This document shows positions 36,744 through 45,226 of a DNA stretch of 64,000 nt, one piece after another. The position numbers and the translations under genes are program-made. Below the pieces are notes generated by a model that searched no databases, was not told where the DNA came from, and saw only the letters and a list, made by a program, of their open reading frames with translations. Each line of letters opens with the position of its first letter. Within the stretch, counting starts at the first letter, position 1. The DNA is from Owenweeksia sp. (lineage in GTDB: Bacteria; Bacteroidota; Bacteroidia; Flavobacteriales; Schleiferiaceae), in assembly GCA_002695025.1 (NCBI GenBank), contig NZNV01000010.1:248001-312000 (forward strand), read 5' to 3'.

Positions 36744-37469
36744 TTAGTTGTTAAATAGTTTTCCCAGGTTTATTTCCAACTGGGGCTTGCCTTTGGTTTC
36801 TGTTTTAGGAAGTTCCACTGGCTCGCCATTCAGAAGGTTGGTGAACTGATCATTAGCATACGCTACAACTCTATCCTTAATCCCGGGTTTTTCTTTTTTC
36901 TCTTCCTCCTTGGCAGCATAAAAGCTTTTTTGGGTTACCGGCACCGTGTATTTGAATTTTACTACCGGCTTTACAGGGGTCTTTTCTTGCAGGGAAACAC
37001 TTTCCGGTTCAAATTCATCTTCAACGGCCAATTGAGCCTCATCCACCAAGGCCGGTTCTGTTTCTACAAAGTGGTAGTTACGGGTGGCAGAGTTCCGGAT
37101 AATAGGCTCGATCTTTCTTTTGGTTGGCTCAGCCTGGTTTTCCTTCTTCTCGCCTTCTGCAGCCTTTTCCTTTGGCTCATCAACCGCTCCTGCTTTATCC
37201 TTCGTGGTATTCTGCTCCTGGGAAGACACCTTTCCACGGCTGGGCTCAATATGCATCAAGTCTCTTTCATTCTGTGAAAAGTATACCCAGGACGACACAC
37301 CCAGCAAGAGGGTAACCACGGCTGCCCGCATCCAGTAATACCCTTTGCGACCGGAACTCGTATGGTTTATGCCGGCATCTATTTTTGCCCATACTGCCTC
37401 CGAAGGCTTTATCTCTTTGTGTTGAAGTTCTCTTTTAAAGAGCTCGTCAATCGGGTTTTCTTCTTTCAT
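36744..37469 (-). CDS. Single-pass anti-sigma-factor-like membrane protein
   Basis: The 241-residue protein has a short cytoplasmic head (residues 1-42) with the motif DELFKRELQHKEIKPSEAVW, common in Bacteroidota anti-sigma factors. A single transmembrane helix (about 45-64, RAAVVTLLLGVSSWVYF) and a charged periplasmic region follow, ending in LEINLGKLFNN. Its start overlaps the sigma-factor stop by four bases (ATGA), the usual sigma/anti-sigma arrangement. It would hold the ECF sigma at the inner membrane until released. There is no zinc-binding HxxxCxxC motif. Confidence 0.78.
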   Translation of the reverse strand: MKEENPIDELFKRELQHKEIKPSEAVWAKIDAGINHTSSGRKGYYWMRAAVVTLLLGVSSWVYFSQNERDLMHIEPSRGKVSSQEQNTTKDKAGAVDEPKEKAAEGEKKENQAEPTKRKIEPIIRNSATRNYHFVETEPALVDEAQLAVEDEFEPESVSLQEKTPVKPVVKFKYTVPVTQKSFYAAKEEEKKEKPGIKDRVVAYANDQFTNLLNGEPVELPKTETKGKPQLEINLGKLFNN

Positions 37470-38047
37470 TGCTCCTTGTATAAAAGTTCGTTCTTATCCA
37501 ATTTATCGCGAAGTGCTTTCCTGGCTTTACTCAATTGTGATTTGGAGGTATTTTCAGAAATGTCCAGCATATCACCTATCTCCTTATGGGAATACCCTTC
37601 TACTGCGTACAGGTTAAAAACCGTGCGGTACCCCAGCGGCAGTTCATTGATCATCATCATCAGGTGTTCAGCTTCCCACTGATCATTTAGGTTTTCGTGT
37701 GAGAGGGAAGAATGGTTTTCTTCTTCCACCTCTACAAAAAGGTTTTTCTGGTAGCGGATGTAGTTCAATGACTCATTGATCATGATCCTGCGTATCCACC
37801 CTCCCAGGTTGCCCTCAGCCTTAAACTGGTCCAGTCTTGAAAAGACCTTTATAAAAGCATTGGAAAGAACTTCTTCGGCATCTTCAATGGTTTTTACATA
37901 TCTCCTGCATACGCCCAGCATCTGTCCGCAAAACCGGTCGTACAACTCCCTTTGGGCGCGACTGTCGCCCTTCAGGCATTGCCTGACCAATTTTTGTTCG
38001 TTAGTTGGTAGTCGTAGCAGTTTTCCCATTGTTTTGATTGCCGTCAT
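37466..38047 (-). CDS. ECF-type RNA polymerase sigma factor
   Basis: The 193-residue protein has sigma region 2 (RAQRELYDRFCGQMLGVCRR, AEEVLSNAFIKVFSRLDQF, GGWIRRIMINESLNYIR) and region 4 (LPLGYRTVFNLYAVEGYSHK, then EIGDMLDISENTSKSQLSKA), separated by an acidic linker. The start may be ATG at 38047 or the in-frame ATG at 38029 (MGKLL). A -7 element inside a perfect dyad precedes the gene, suggesting autoregulation. It heads a four-gene operon with its anti-sigma factor, a coiled-coil protein and a barrel protein. Confidence 0.93.
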   Translation of the reverse strand: MTAIKTMGKLLRLPTNEQKLVRQCLKGDSRAQRELYDRFCGQMLGVCRRYVKTIEDAEEVLSNAFIKVFSRLDQFKAEGNLGGWIRRIMINESLNYIRYQKNLFVEVEEENHSSLSHENLNDQWEAEHLMMMINELPLGYRTVFNLYAVEGYSHKEIGDMLDISENTSKSQLSKARKALRDKLDKNELLYKEQ

Positions 38048-38059
38048 TGTAATGACACT

Positions 38060-38086
38060 CCTTAGGCAAAGGTAAGTTGCCTAAGG
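38060..38086 (-). promoter_or_regulatory. Dyad operator overlapping the sigma-operon promoter
   Basis: CCTTAGGCAA (38060-38069) and TTGCCTAAGG (38077-38086) form a perfect 10-base inverted repeat with a seven-base spacer. The -7 element TACCTTTG (38074-38067 on the minus strand) lies inside it. The dyad begins 13 bases before the ATG at 38047. It could be a repressor site or an RNA hairpin in the leader. Confidence 0.6.
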
Positions 38087-38133
38087 GTAAAATATTTCAT
38101 TATTTTTTATTTAAGCACCTGATATACAGCAAT

Positions 38134-38160
38134 AAAAAAAGCCCCCTGTACAGGGGGCCT
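38134..38160 (-). terminator. Rho-independent terminator of the sigma / Dma-like / T9SS operon
   Basis: GCCCCCTGTACAGGGGGC (38141-38158) is a perfect palindrome followed on the minus strand by seven U. It lies 55 bases after the stop codon of 38214-40595. Confidence 0.9.
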
Positions 38161-38213
38161 TAAGGAAATGGGTCATTTCCTCAACTTAAAAAATGGATCT
38201 TCAAATGTTTTAA

Positions 38214-40595
38214 TTACTGATTGGCCCTTATGATCCGGTAGGTTTCGTTTTGTGACGACAGGAAATAAACCCCAACCGGCAAGCTGCTCATATCACAACT
38301 AACTTCTGTCATGCCTGCAATATTTATCGTTTTCAGCTTTTGTCCGGACACATCCCTTAATACCAATTCCTGACTGCGGTCGGCCATGTTTCTAATGTGC
38401 ATTATGTCCCGGGCCGGGTTGGGATAAACCTGGAGTTTATGCTCCTCCCTTGCTTCCACCAACGAGATGTTGCTTACAATGACAGTTTTAGCGTGATTGG
38501 TATGTACGGGATGCTGGTAATCAAAGTAAATCTCCGCATCATTGTCAATGGTATCCCCCACAGAGAGTGATGGGTTTATACCGGCCGAAAACCGCACATA
38601 CCCCTGACTGCCAATATAATCGGTAGTGCTATCCGGTAGCATAATGTTGTCAAATTCCCATATCAGGGTACTACCTACCACCCTCAACTGATACGGGTGA
38701 CTTGCCGACTTAATAACTACTTTGGTAAGAGGAAGTGTAATGTCAAGGGTATCCACCACAGTTACTTTCCTGGCCGTATCGTTTCCGGTATTCTGGAAGC
38801 GTATATGGTAATCAACATACTTGCTATGAGGTAAGATCCTCTCATGGCTTACACTTTTATCATTCGGATCAAATGCTCCTGAAATAACCTGTTTTATTAC
38901 ATCTGAATTATCACTAATATCAGCATCTCCCGGCACTCCGCTTATGATGTCAGCCCTAAATGTGAGACTGTCTCCCATAACGTTGCCAGCAGTATCGATC
39001 CTTACCTGGATCAAAGCCTTAACAACGCTATCTGGCGGTAGGTTGGTAAAATGATACGTTAATGTGTCCCCATTTATGGTGGCTGGGGAAGGAACGGCTA
39101 CATCCAGGCTTACCGAAGAAGGAATAGTAACCCTTACCGTTGCCTGATTGATCGCTGTATTTCCTGCATTGCCAAAATCAAGCTGGTAAACCTCCCTGAA
39201 CCCATAACGTGCGGAAAAGCCACGCCAGGGAGTAATAAATACTTGTGCATCTACGGGAACATTATTAGCAACCGCAACATTTTGGGTGATCGTCTGATTT
39301 CCTGAAACAGTTACCGGGCCAGGAAAGGAGCAGTTAAACTCATAATTTTTTGTGAGGCTACTGAGTGCACTTAAGGAGTCCAGTTGGTACGTACCGGGAG
39401 GCAATACCACTGAATAATATCCTTTGGAATCCGAATTGAAATTATTGCCATTTACAGAGCAGGCCATAAAAGACAGTCCTTTTTCAGCAGCGTCCGGTTG
39501 ACAGTTGTTGTTGGCATCTTTATAAAATTGACCCTTCAAAAGAGCTACATTGTTCAGGGCACTCTGAAAGGCGTAGTTATAGTCAAGGCCATTGAGGATA
39601 TCCGCTTTTGCGGAAAAAGTATACAGTTTGTTATTTATAGACTCTACCGCGCCCAAATTGGCAGGGGACCCTAATACCGGGCTTACCCCAACGCCATTGT
39701 ATCTGCTCATGGAAATGGTTCCGGACATCACAGGATCACCAACCATATAGAGAATACTGTTAAAAATTGTGAAATCTGAAACCGTATGGTCAATCTGCCC
39801 GGCTAACAAAAGGGAATCTCCTTTTACTTCAAAGAGTTCGGTATTAACCGTGGGTGATGCTTCAGCGGCATACAGTTTCCCATTATATGTGATTAGCTTA
39901 AAATCATTAGATGTGGAAGAAGTTCCCTGAAGAAACTGAACCGGACTGCTCCAGGAATCGGAAACAGTATCATATTTTCGTATAGCATCCGTGAAGCTCG
40001 AGGATGTGCCAGATCCCGTCCCGGCATAAAGCTCATTGTTGAAAACCACCGTGTTGTATACCTGATTGATACTGGTTGTGCCTTCTATATTACCAAAGGG
40101 CAGAAAATTGGTCCCGTCAAATTTCACAAGATATTTTTCAATAGAGCCTACAGTTATAGCACCCCCCACTATGATATCCCCATTATATTGGCCTACATAT
40201 GTAGCCCACCCCTGTAAGTTTGTGGTGGTATGCCCGGTCCAACCCATGCCATCAAAGGTGTAAAGGATTACACCATTATTGCTTACGTCATCTCCTGCCA
40301 GGTATACCGTATCGTTTACTACCAGGATATCACGTGCGCTGAAAGATGATGAGGGTAATGCGGGTAAGCTATTCCAACTCACTCCATTCCAAACCTCAAC
40401 TATCGTATTATAGGACGGACCGAGCTTATTGGAATAGGCCACGTAGACCTCTCCGTTATATATATCTGAAGAAACGTGTGTTTTAAAGCCGGGTATCAAA
40501 CCCAAACCGTTACCAACCGGATGCCATACCTGTGCATAGGTTGCGGTTGCGGTTAAAATAAAAACTGAGATTTTTAGTAGATACTTGGTCATCAC
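38214..40595 (-). CDS. T9SS surface protein with propeller-like repeats and DUF7619 domain (paralogue 1)
   Basis: The 793-residue protein has a signal peptide (ATATYAQ). An N-terminal region (about 22-345) of repeats such as VWNGVSWNSLPAL, FDGTNFLPFG and YNGKLYAAE suggests a beta-propeller. An SdrD-B/prealbumin-like insert follows (about 350-435, GQFYKDANNNCQPDAAEKGL), then a DUF11-like domain, a DUF7619 domain (AFDPNDKSVSHERILPHSKY to DNDAEIYFDYQHPVHTNHA) and a type A sorting domain (VYPNPARDIMHIRN). It lies six bases after the Dma-like gene, so it is probably co-expressed with that regulator. It is paralogous to 42628-44991. Confidence 0.88.
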   Translation of the reverse strand: MMTKYLLKISVFILTATATYAQVWHPVGNGLGLIPGFKTHVSSDIYNGEVYVAYSNKLGPSYNTIVEVWNGVSWNSLPALPSSSFSARDILVVNDTVYLAGDDVSNNGVILYTFDGMGWTGHTTTNLQGWATYVGQYNGDIIVGGAITVGSIEKYLVKFDGTNFLPFGNIEGTTSINQVYNTVVFNNELYAGTGSGTSSSFTDAIRKYDTVSDSWSSPVQFLQGTSSTSNDFKLITYNGKLYAAEASPTVNTELFEVKGDSLLLAGQIDHTVSDFTIFNSILYMVGDPVMSGTISMSRYNGVGVSPVLGSPANLGAVESINNKLYTFSAKADILNGLDYNYAFQSALNNVALLKGQFYKDANNNCQPDAAEKGLSFMACSVNGNNFNSDSKGYYSVVLPPGTYQLDSLSALSSLTKNYEFNCSFPGPVTVSGNQTITQNVAVANNVPVDAQVFITPWRGFSARYGFREVYQLDFGNAGNTAINQATVRVTIPSSVSLDVAVPSPATINGDTLTYHFTNLPPDSVVKALIQVRIDTAGNVMGDSLTFRADIISGVPGDADISDNSDVIKQVISGAFDPNDKSVSHERILPHSKYVDYHIRFQNTGNDTARKVTVVDTLDITLPLTKVVIKSASHPYQLRVVGSTLIWEFDNIMLPDSTTDYIGSQGYVRFSAGINPSLSVGDTIDNDAEIYFDYQHPVHTNHAKTVIVSNISLVEAREEHKLQVYPNPARDIMHIRNMADRSQELVLRDVSGQKLKTINIAGMTEVSCDMSSLPVGVYFLSSQNETYRIIRANQ

Positions 40596-40601
40596 ATTTT
40601 A

Positions 40602-41867
40602 TTAATAAAGTTTAACAATTCCCGAAAGACTTATTGAAAAATCCCTGGGTTTCCAGCTTACGTGGGAATCTTTAAAGACATCCTGGTAATAGGCCCTATA
40701 AGATGGTTCAACAGCCAGGTAAAAGTTTGACCCTACCCTATATCTTAATCCCAAGCGTAGCTGAAAAGCATTAATCATATTGTTCAGTTCCTCCCTTTCT
40801 TCCCGGTTAACTTCTAAGGTGGTGGAGTTTAGCTTATAGCTGGACTGACTGAGAAGAATGCTGGTATGGTGTATTGCTTCAGCGGTAAATGTCCACCTTC
40901 CCATCAAAGGCTTTTCATAATAAAGGCTTACTGGTATATTGATAAAATTGTAGATGTTATTGGACCCCTGTGTCACCCTTTGTGCGCTATTGACAGGGAT
41001 ATAGGCCAGTATATTTCCTGTAGCAGAATCAATTACCGGTATTTCATTAACGGTATAATCATATTGATTCCGAGTTACCACCTTGTTTATGCCTAGGCCG
41101 CTACTGAGGCGAAAACTCTTCCATACTCGGTAGCGCAACTCCGCCCCGGCATCCCAACCAAGACCAGGTATAACAGCATTATCATTGGCTTGGTCAAACT
41201 GCTTATGGGTCTTCCCTTCTTCTGGATCATACTTCCTGGTATTAAGGCTAATCGTAGGGCCGACAAACACTCTTATTTCCCATCGTCCGGGTTTAGCCGT
41301 ATTTGTCCGGTGAAAAATACTATCCGGATTGGTTTCTCCTGAGCCGGACAGGTCTTTAAGGCTTAGTTGCGGATTTTCAGGAAGATTTAAGGTTGCTATA
41401 CCTTTGGCTGTCCACTGCAGATTTCCTTCTCCCTGAAAATGCCCTGTACTTTCAGAGAAGTCTCGCTCTTTAATGTTTTCCTGTTTTGTATTGCCCGGCC
41501 CTGGTAGTGAGGCATCAGGCGATTGATGATCGGTACCCCCTGTGCGGGCGATCATTTCTGTATCTTCGTTTACAACGTTCTTCGGTCTTTTCACGCCTGT
41601 TTGTGTAGCAGGCAACTCCCGGTTTTCAGTTGCTCCCGCTTTAACCGGTGAGGTTTTTTCAATTTGAGGCTCGGTAACCGAAGGCTTCCTGTTCAGATAA
41701 CCCCAGGTTCCCAATCCCAAAAACAAGGGGATTAGAAGCAAGCCCCATAGCCACTTACGGCCCAATGTGTTTCCACGGAGCATCGAAGACATTTCGTCCC
41801 ATGATCCCTCTTTCAGGGGCTCTCTGGAGGTCCGTATTTCTTCTTGTATGTCTTTCCAGTTTTTCAT
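40602..41867 (-). CDS. Dual-membrane (Dma-like) anti-sigma factor: inner-membrane helix plus barrel-like C-terminus
   Basis: The 421-residue protein has a cytoplasmic head (1-37, SREPLKEGSWDEMSSML), one transmembrane helix (about 39-58, WLWGLLLIPLFLGLGTWGYL) and a long polar linker (60-190). The C-terminal region (about 195-421) has alternating beta strands, such as GWDAGAELRYRVWKSFRLSS and IYNFINIPVSLYYEKPL, ending in a FSISLSGIVKLY-like strand, as in small outer-membrane barrels. This fits the described Bacteroidota family of dual membrane-spanning anti-sigma factors, in which one chain reaches from cytoplasm to outer membrane. It overlaps the sigma gene by four bases. Membrane insertion of the barrel is inferred. 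Confidence 0.75.
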   Translation of the reverse strand: MKNWKDIQEEIRTSREPLKEGSWDEMSSMLRGNTLGRKWLWGLLLIPLFLGLGTWGYLNRKPSVTEPQIEKTSPVKAGATENRELPATQTGVKRPKNVVNEDTEMIARTGGTDHQSPDASLPGPGNTKQENIKERDFSESTGHFQGEGNLQWTAKGIATLNLPENPQLSLKDLSGSGETNPDSIFHRTNTAKPGRWEIRVFVGPTISLNTRKYDPEEGKTHKQFDQANDNAVIPGLGWDAGAELRYRVWKSFRLSSGLGINKVVTRNQYDYTVNEIPVIDSATGNILAYIPVNSAQRVTQGSNNIYNFINIPVSLYYEKPLMGRWTFTAEAIHHTSILLSQSSYKLNSTTLEVNREEREELNNMINAFQLRLGLRYRVGSNFYLAVEPSYRAYYQDVFKDSHVSWKPRDFSISLSGIVKLY

Positions 41868-42418
41868 TCCAGTCCCTCGATATCTTTGAGTTTCTTTCGT
41901 AATAATTGTTTGGCTCTCGCCAGTTGGCTTCGGCTGGCACTCTCCGTAATCTCCATTTGTTTAGCTATTTCACCGTGGTCATAGCCCTCAATTTCGTACA
42001 GGTTAAAAACCTCCCGGTAACCGTGCGGCAGAGCTTCTATAACCAGCATTATCTGCCTTACGTTATGAGCTTTCTCCACTTCCGGGACCTGTTGCAGGAA
42101 AAGTGACTCTTGTTCTTCAATAGGCAGTTCTGCAACCCGTTTTGCCTTGTTTTCATCCAGGCATTCCCGCACCATTATCTTGCGCACCCAGCCTTCAAAA
42201 CTGCCCTGGTTACGAAACGTATGGAGTTTCCGAAACACTTTCAGGAAGCCTTTATTCAGGGTGGCATCCGCCTGTTGTTTGTTAAACAGGTAGCGTCTGC
42301 AAACCATCAGCATTACCGGTCCCAGTTTGTTATACAATGTTTGCTGCGCTCTTCGATCGCCCTCCTGGCACTTTCGGAGAAGTTCCTTTTCACTTATACT
42401 TGTTAGTTTGTTCTTCAA
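41864..42418 (-). CDS. ECF-type RNA polymerase sigma factor (TTG start)
   Basis: The 184-residue protein has region 2 (RRAQQTLYNKLGPVMLMVCR, ADATLNKGFLKVFRKLHTF, FEGWVRKIMVRECLDE) and region 4 (LPHGYREVFNLYEIEGYDHG, then EIAKQMEITESASRSQLARA). It is paralogous to the sigma factor at 37466-38047. There is no ATG at the expected N-terminus; the frame starts at TTG (42418), giving KNKLTSISEKELLRKCQEGD, which aligns well with the paralogue. It is translationally coupled (ATGA) to the Dma-like gene. Confidence 0.9.
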   Translation of the reverse strand: MKNKLTSISEKELLRKCQEGDRRAQQTLYNKLGPVMLMVCRRYLFNKQQADATLNKGFLKVFRKLHTFRNQGSFEGWVRKIMVRECLDENKAKRVAELPIEEQESLFLQQVPEVEKAHNVRQIMLVIEALPHGYREVFNLYEIEGYDHGEIAKQMEITESASRSQLARAKQLLRKKLKDIEGLE

Positions 42419-42544
42419 ATGCCTAAGGGCTTCATTTAGTAAGACCGGTGATAATTGGGAAATGCTGCACGGCCTCCCGATTTTTTTTAAATCTGCGGTA
42501 ATAAGCTTTACTGGATTCGCAAAGGCTCACAGCAAGATAAAAAC

Positions 42545-42570
42545 AAAAACCCCCGATAAACGGGGGTTTC
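42545..42570 (-). terminator. Rho-independent terminator of the second T9SS paralogue
   Basis: AAACCCCCG (42547-42555) and CGGGGGTTT (42561-42569) form a nine-base stem with a five-base loop, followed on the minus strand by a U-rich tract. It lies about 58 bases after the stop of 42628-44991. Confidence 0.9.
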
Positions 42571-42627
42571 AGGGAGCATTAACATCTCCTCAACTTAAAG
42601 TGGATCGTTTATGCGATGCACGAGTCA

Positions 42628-44991
42628 TCAATCTCTTCTTATAATACGATAGGTTTCCCTTCCTGCAGACAAGAAATATACAGCGGCCGGCAGATCTCCA
42701 AGGTCCAGGGTGATCTCATCACCGGCACCGATCTCCATAAGCTTTAGGCGCTGACCTGTAGTATTGGTAAGCAACATTTGCTGGTCATTGCCAGAAGTGT
42801 TCTTTATATGGATAATGTCACGCGCAGGGTTAGGGTATATCATGAAGCTTTCCGGAATAACCTCACCATCAGCCACCGAAATATTGTTTACGATGGTGGT
42901 TAACGCGTGATTGGTATGCACGGGCTGTTGGAAATCAAAGTATATCTCAGCATCATTATCTATCACCGACCCTTCGGCAAGAGTTGCATCTACTCCTATT
43001 GAAAAGCGAATATAGCCCTGGCTGCCTTGCAGATCGCTGGTACTGTCTGGCAACAAAATATTATTAAATACCCAGGTGAGTACATTCTCATCGATTTGTA
43101 ACTCATAATCGTGGCTGGCAGATAACATCTCTAATTGAGCGGGGTATAGGTATGCCTCAAGAGTGTCTCTTATGATCACTTTATAAGCCAGATCATTTCC
43201 GGTATTCTGAAAGCGGATCTGGTACTCCAGGCGAGAAGTGCCCGGGGCTACTTCGCTAAACTCTGCTTGTTTATCATTAGGATCATAGGCCCCTACAACC
43301 TCCTGCCATAGGTCAGCATTATTGTTTGCGGTATTTACCTCTCCACTGACTGCAGCTACCGCTGAACTAAACAAAAGAGAATCACCCATATTTACCACAC
43401 TGGTGTCTATGGTTAAGCGAAAGTCTGCAGACCATTCTTCAAAACTGTTCAGTGAGCTAATGTTCCAGGTATATACGCTACCACTCTGTGAGCTATAGTT
43501 GGGTGAAGCGCTTACAATTTGCAGGCCGGCAGGCAGGGTTACCGTGGCTGATACGTTACTCTCATTGGTAGCTCCAATGTTAATTACGTCCAGTTGATAG
43601 AACTCATCAAAACCAAAACGGGCCCTCCAGGAGGCGGTTAAGTTCACCAGCAGGTCCGGATCGGTTGTGGTGAGTTCTGATGCAATATTATTTTGGGTGG
43701 TTTGGCCATTCGTTAGGGTAACGGAAGTAGTATTGCAAGACGAGCTTACCACATTCTGGTGCCCGGCAAGGGTATAATTTACTCCGGCAATGTTGTAGCT
43801 ACCTGCGGTTAAACCGATAGAATAATTTCCCCATTGGTCAGACGCAACAAGTATATTTCCTGGGTTTACAGTAATAATAGCAGATCGTAAGTCTTGCTCA
43901 CCGGGTGATGGTTGGCAATCGCTGTTTTGATCAAGAAAAACCTGACCGGAAAGTATCGCAACATCTCCCAGGGTTGAAACTACCCCATTATACGTGCTTC
44001 CGTTGATCTGGGTAAAGTTACCTGCAGCGTATATTTTATTACCATCACTGGTTACACTGCGCAAATAACCCCTTGGCGCATTTTGTAGCGGGGTTATGTT
44101 TTGTCCGTCAAACAGTGCCATTGATTTTCGGTTAGTACCTGAGCCCGCACCAAACTCACCAGCCAAGTAAACTTTTCCATTAAAAAGCTCATAATCCGAA
44201 ATACTTACCACTCCTCCTAAGGTATTTACCAATTTTATAGAGTCATTTTCAATGGCATAAAAACCGCTGCCCCAGGTTCCGTCAAAACCATAAAGGTGCT
44301 GACCATCACTCACTATAGCGTAAAACTCAATACTTTGAATGCTGCTATTGTCAAAGTTGTGAGCTGCATAATCCCAACTCGTTCCGTTAAATGTGAAGAG
44401 GTTGGTGGTTATGGTAGTGGATGAATCCGTTTGAGTAAGCACGTGGATATTTCCACCAAATTCCACAATTTCAGTACCTCCGTATAACGTTCCTGTATAG
44501 CCTACATCGGGCAACACATTCCAACTGCTTCCATCGTATTCGGCAGCAATATAATCTCCGGCAATATGGGTGTTAAAATCACCGGTTACCATTAGCTTAT
44601 TGTTTATTACGGCCATTCTATTGATCCAACCGGTATTAGCCGGTAAGCCAATAGGGCTCCAAGAAGTGCCATCAAAGCGGAAAATGAGCCCATCTGCAAT
44701 GACATATATACTGCCCTGGTAGCCAATTATATCATAAATATAGCCCCAGCCCGAAAGGGTTTGAGAAGGCAGGGTACTCCAGCTGTTTCCGTCCCAGGCA
44801 TACATCTGCAGGACGCTATTGGAACTGCTTCCATCAATTTCGGCTACATAAAGACTACCGTTGTAATAGGTGGTTTGCGTATTGGTTATCTGGTTTTGCT
44901 GTGCATGAACCCCGTTGCCCACAGGCATCCAGGTTTGTGCATAGGCGCAGGTACTTAATCCTGCCAGTAGTAAAAATAGAATTCGTTTCAT
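42628..44991 (-). CDS. T9SS surface protein with propeller-like repeats and DUF7619 domain (paralogue 2)
   Basis: This 787-residue protein has the same layout as 38214-40595: signal peptide (STCAYAQ), propeller-like repeats (YAWDGNSWSTLPSQ, FRFDGTSWSPIGLP, YDGSSWNVLP, FNGTSWDYA), an SdrD-B-like insert (GQVFLDQNSDCQPSPGEQDL), a DUF11-like region and a DUF7619 domain (YDPNDKQAEFSEVAPGTSRL to HTNHALTTI). It ends in a type A sorting domain (IYPNPARDIIHIKN). It has its own terminator and lies upstream of the second sigma factor, outside that operon. It may be a target of that sigma factor, but the sequence does not show it. Confidence 0.88.
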   Translation of the reverse strand: MKRILFLLLAGLSTCAYAQTWMPVGNGVHAQQNQITNTQTTYYNGSLYVAEIDGSSSNSVLQMYAWDGNSWSTLPSQTLSGWGYIYDIIGYQGSIYVIADGLIFRFDGTSWSPIGLPANTGWINRMAVINNKLMVTGDFNTHIAGDYIAAEYDGSSWNVLPDVGYTGTLYGGTEIVEFGGNIHVLTQTDSSTTITTNLFTFNGTSWDYAAHNFDNSSIQSIEFYAIVSDGQHLYGFDGTWGSGFYAIENDSIKLVNTLGGVVSISDYELFNGKVYLAGEFGAGSGTNRKSMALFDGQNITPLQNAPRGYLRSVTSDGNKIYAAGNFTQINGSTYNGVVSTLGDVAILSGQVFLDQNSDCQPSPGEQDLRSAIITVNPGNILVASDQWGNYSIGLTAGSYNIAGVNYTLAGHQNVVSSSCNTTSVTLTNGQTTQNNIASELTTTDPDLLVNLTASWRARFGFDEFYQLDVINIGATNESNVSATVTLPAGLQIVSASPNYSSQSGSVYTWNISSLNSFEEWSADFRLTIDTSVVNMGDSLLFSSAVAAVSGEVNTANNNADLWQEVVGAYDPNDKQAEFSEVAPGTSRLEYQIRFQNTGNDLAYKVIIRDTLEAYLYPAQLEMLSASHDYELQIDENVLTWVFNNILLPDSTSDLQGSQGYIRFSIGVDATLAEGSVIDNDAEIYFDFQQPVHTNHALTTIVNNISVADGEVIPESFMIYPNPARDIIHIKNTSGNDQQMLLTNTTGQRLKLMEIGAGDEITLDLGDLPAAVYFLSAGRETYRIIRRD

Positions 44992-45226
44992 GATGTTTGT
45001 TTTTATCGGTTAAACCTTCATAATGAGTACTATTAGAAGCAAACCTAACCGCCAGGTAAACCCGTTTTTTTGAGCCGGCAATTAGTTTACGGTAAGCTTG
45101 GTGAGTTTTCGGGGCCATTAATGCTGCCTGCTCCAAACTTTTGAACAGGAATTGCATTGTTAATTTTAAAAATAACCCGGGCATAACCTGTATGCCTGTT
45201 GCATTCCTTTACCTTTAACACCCAAT

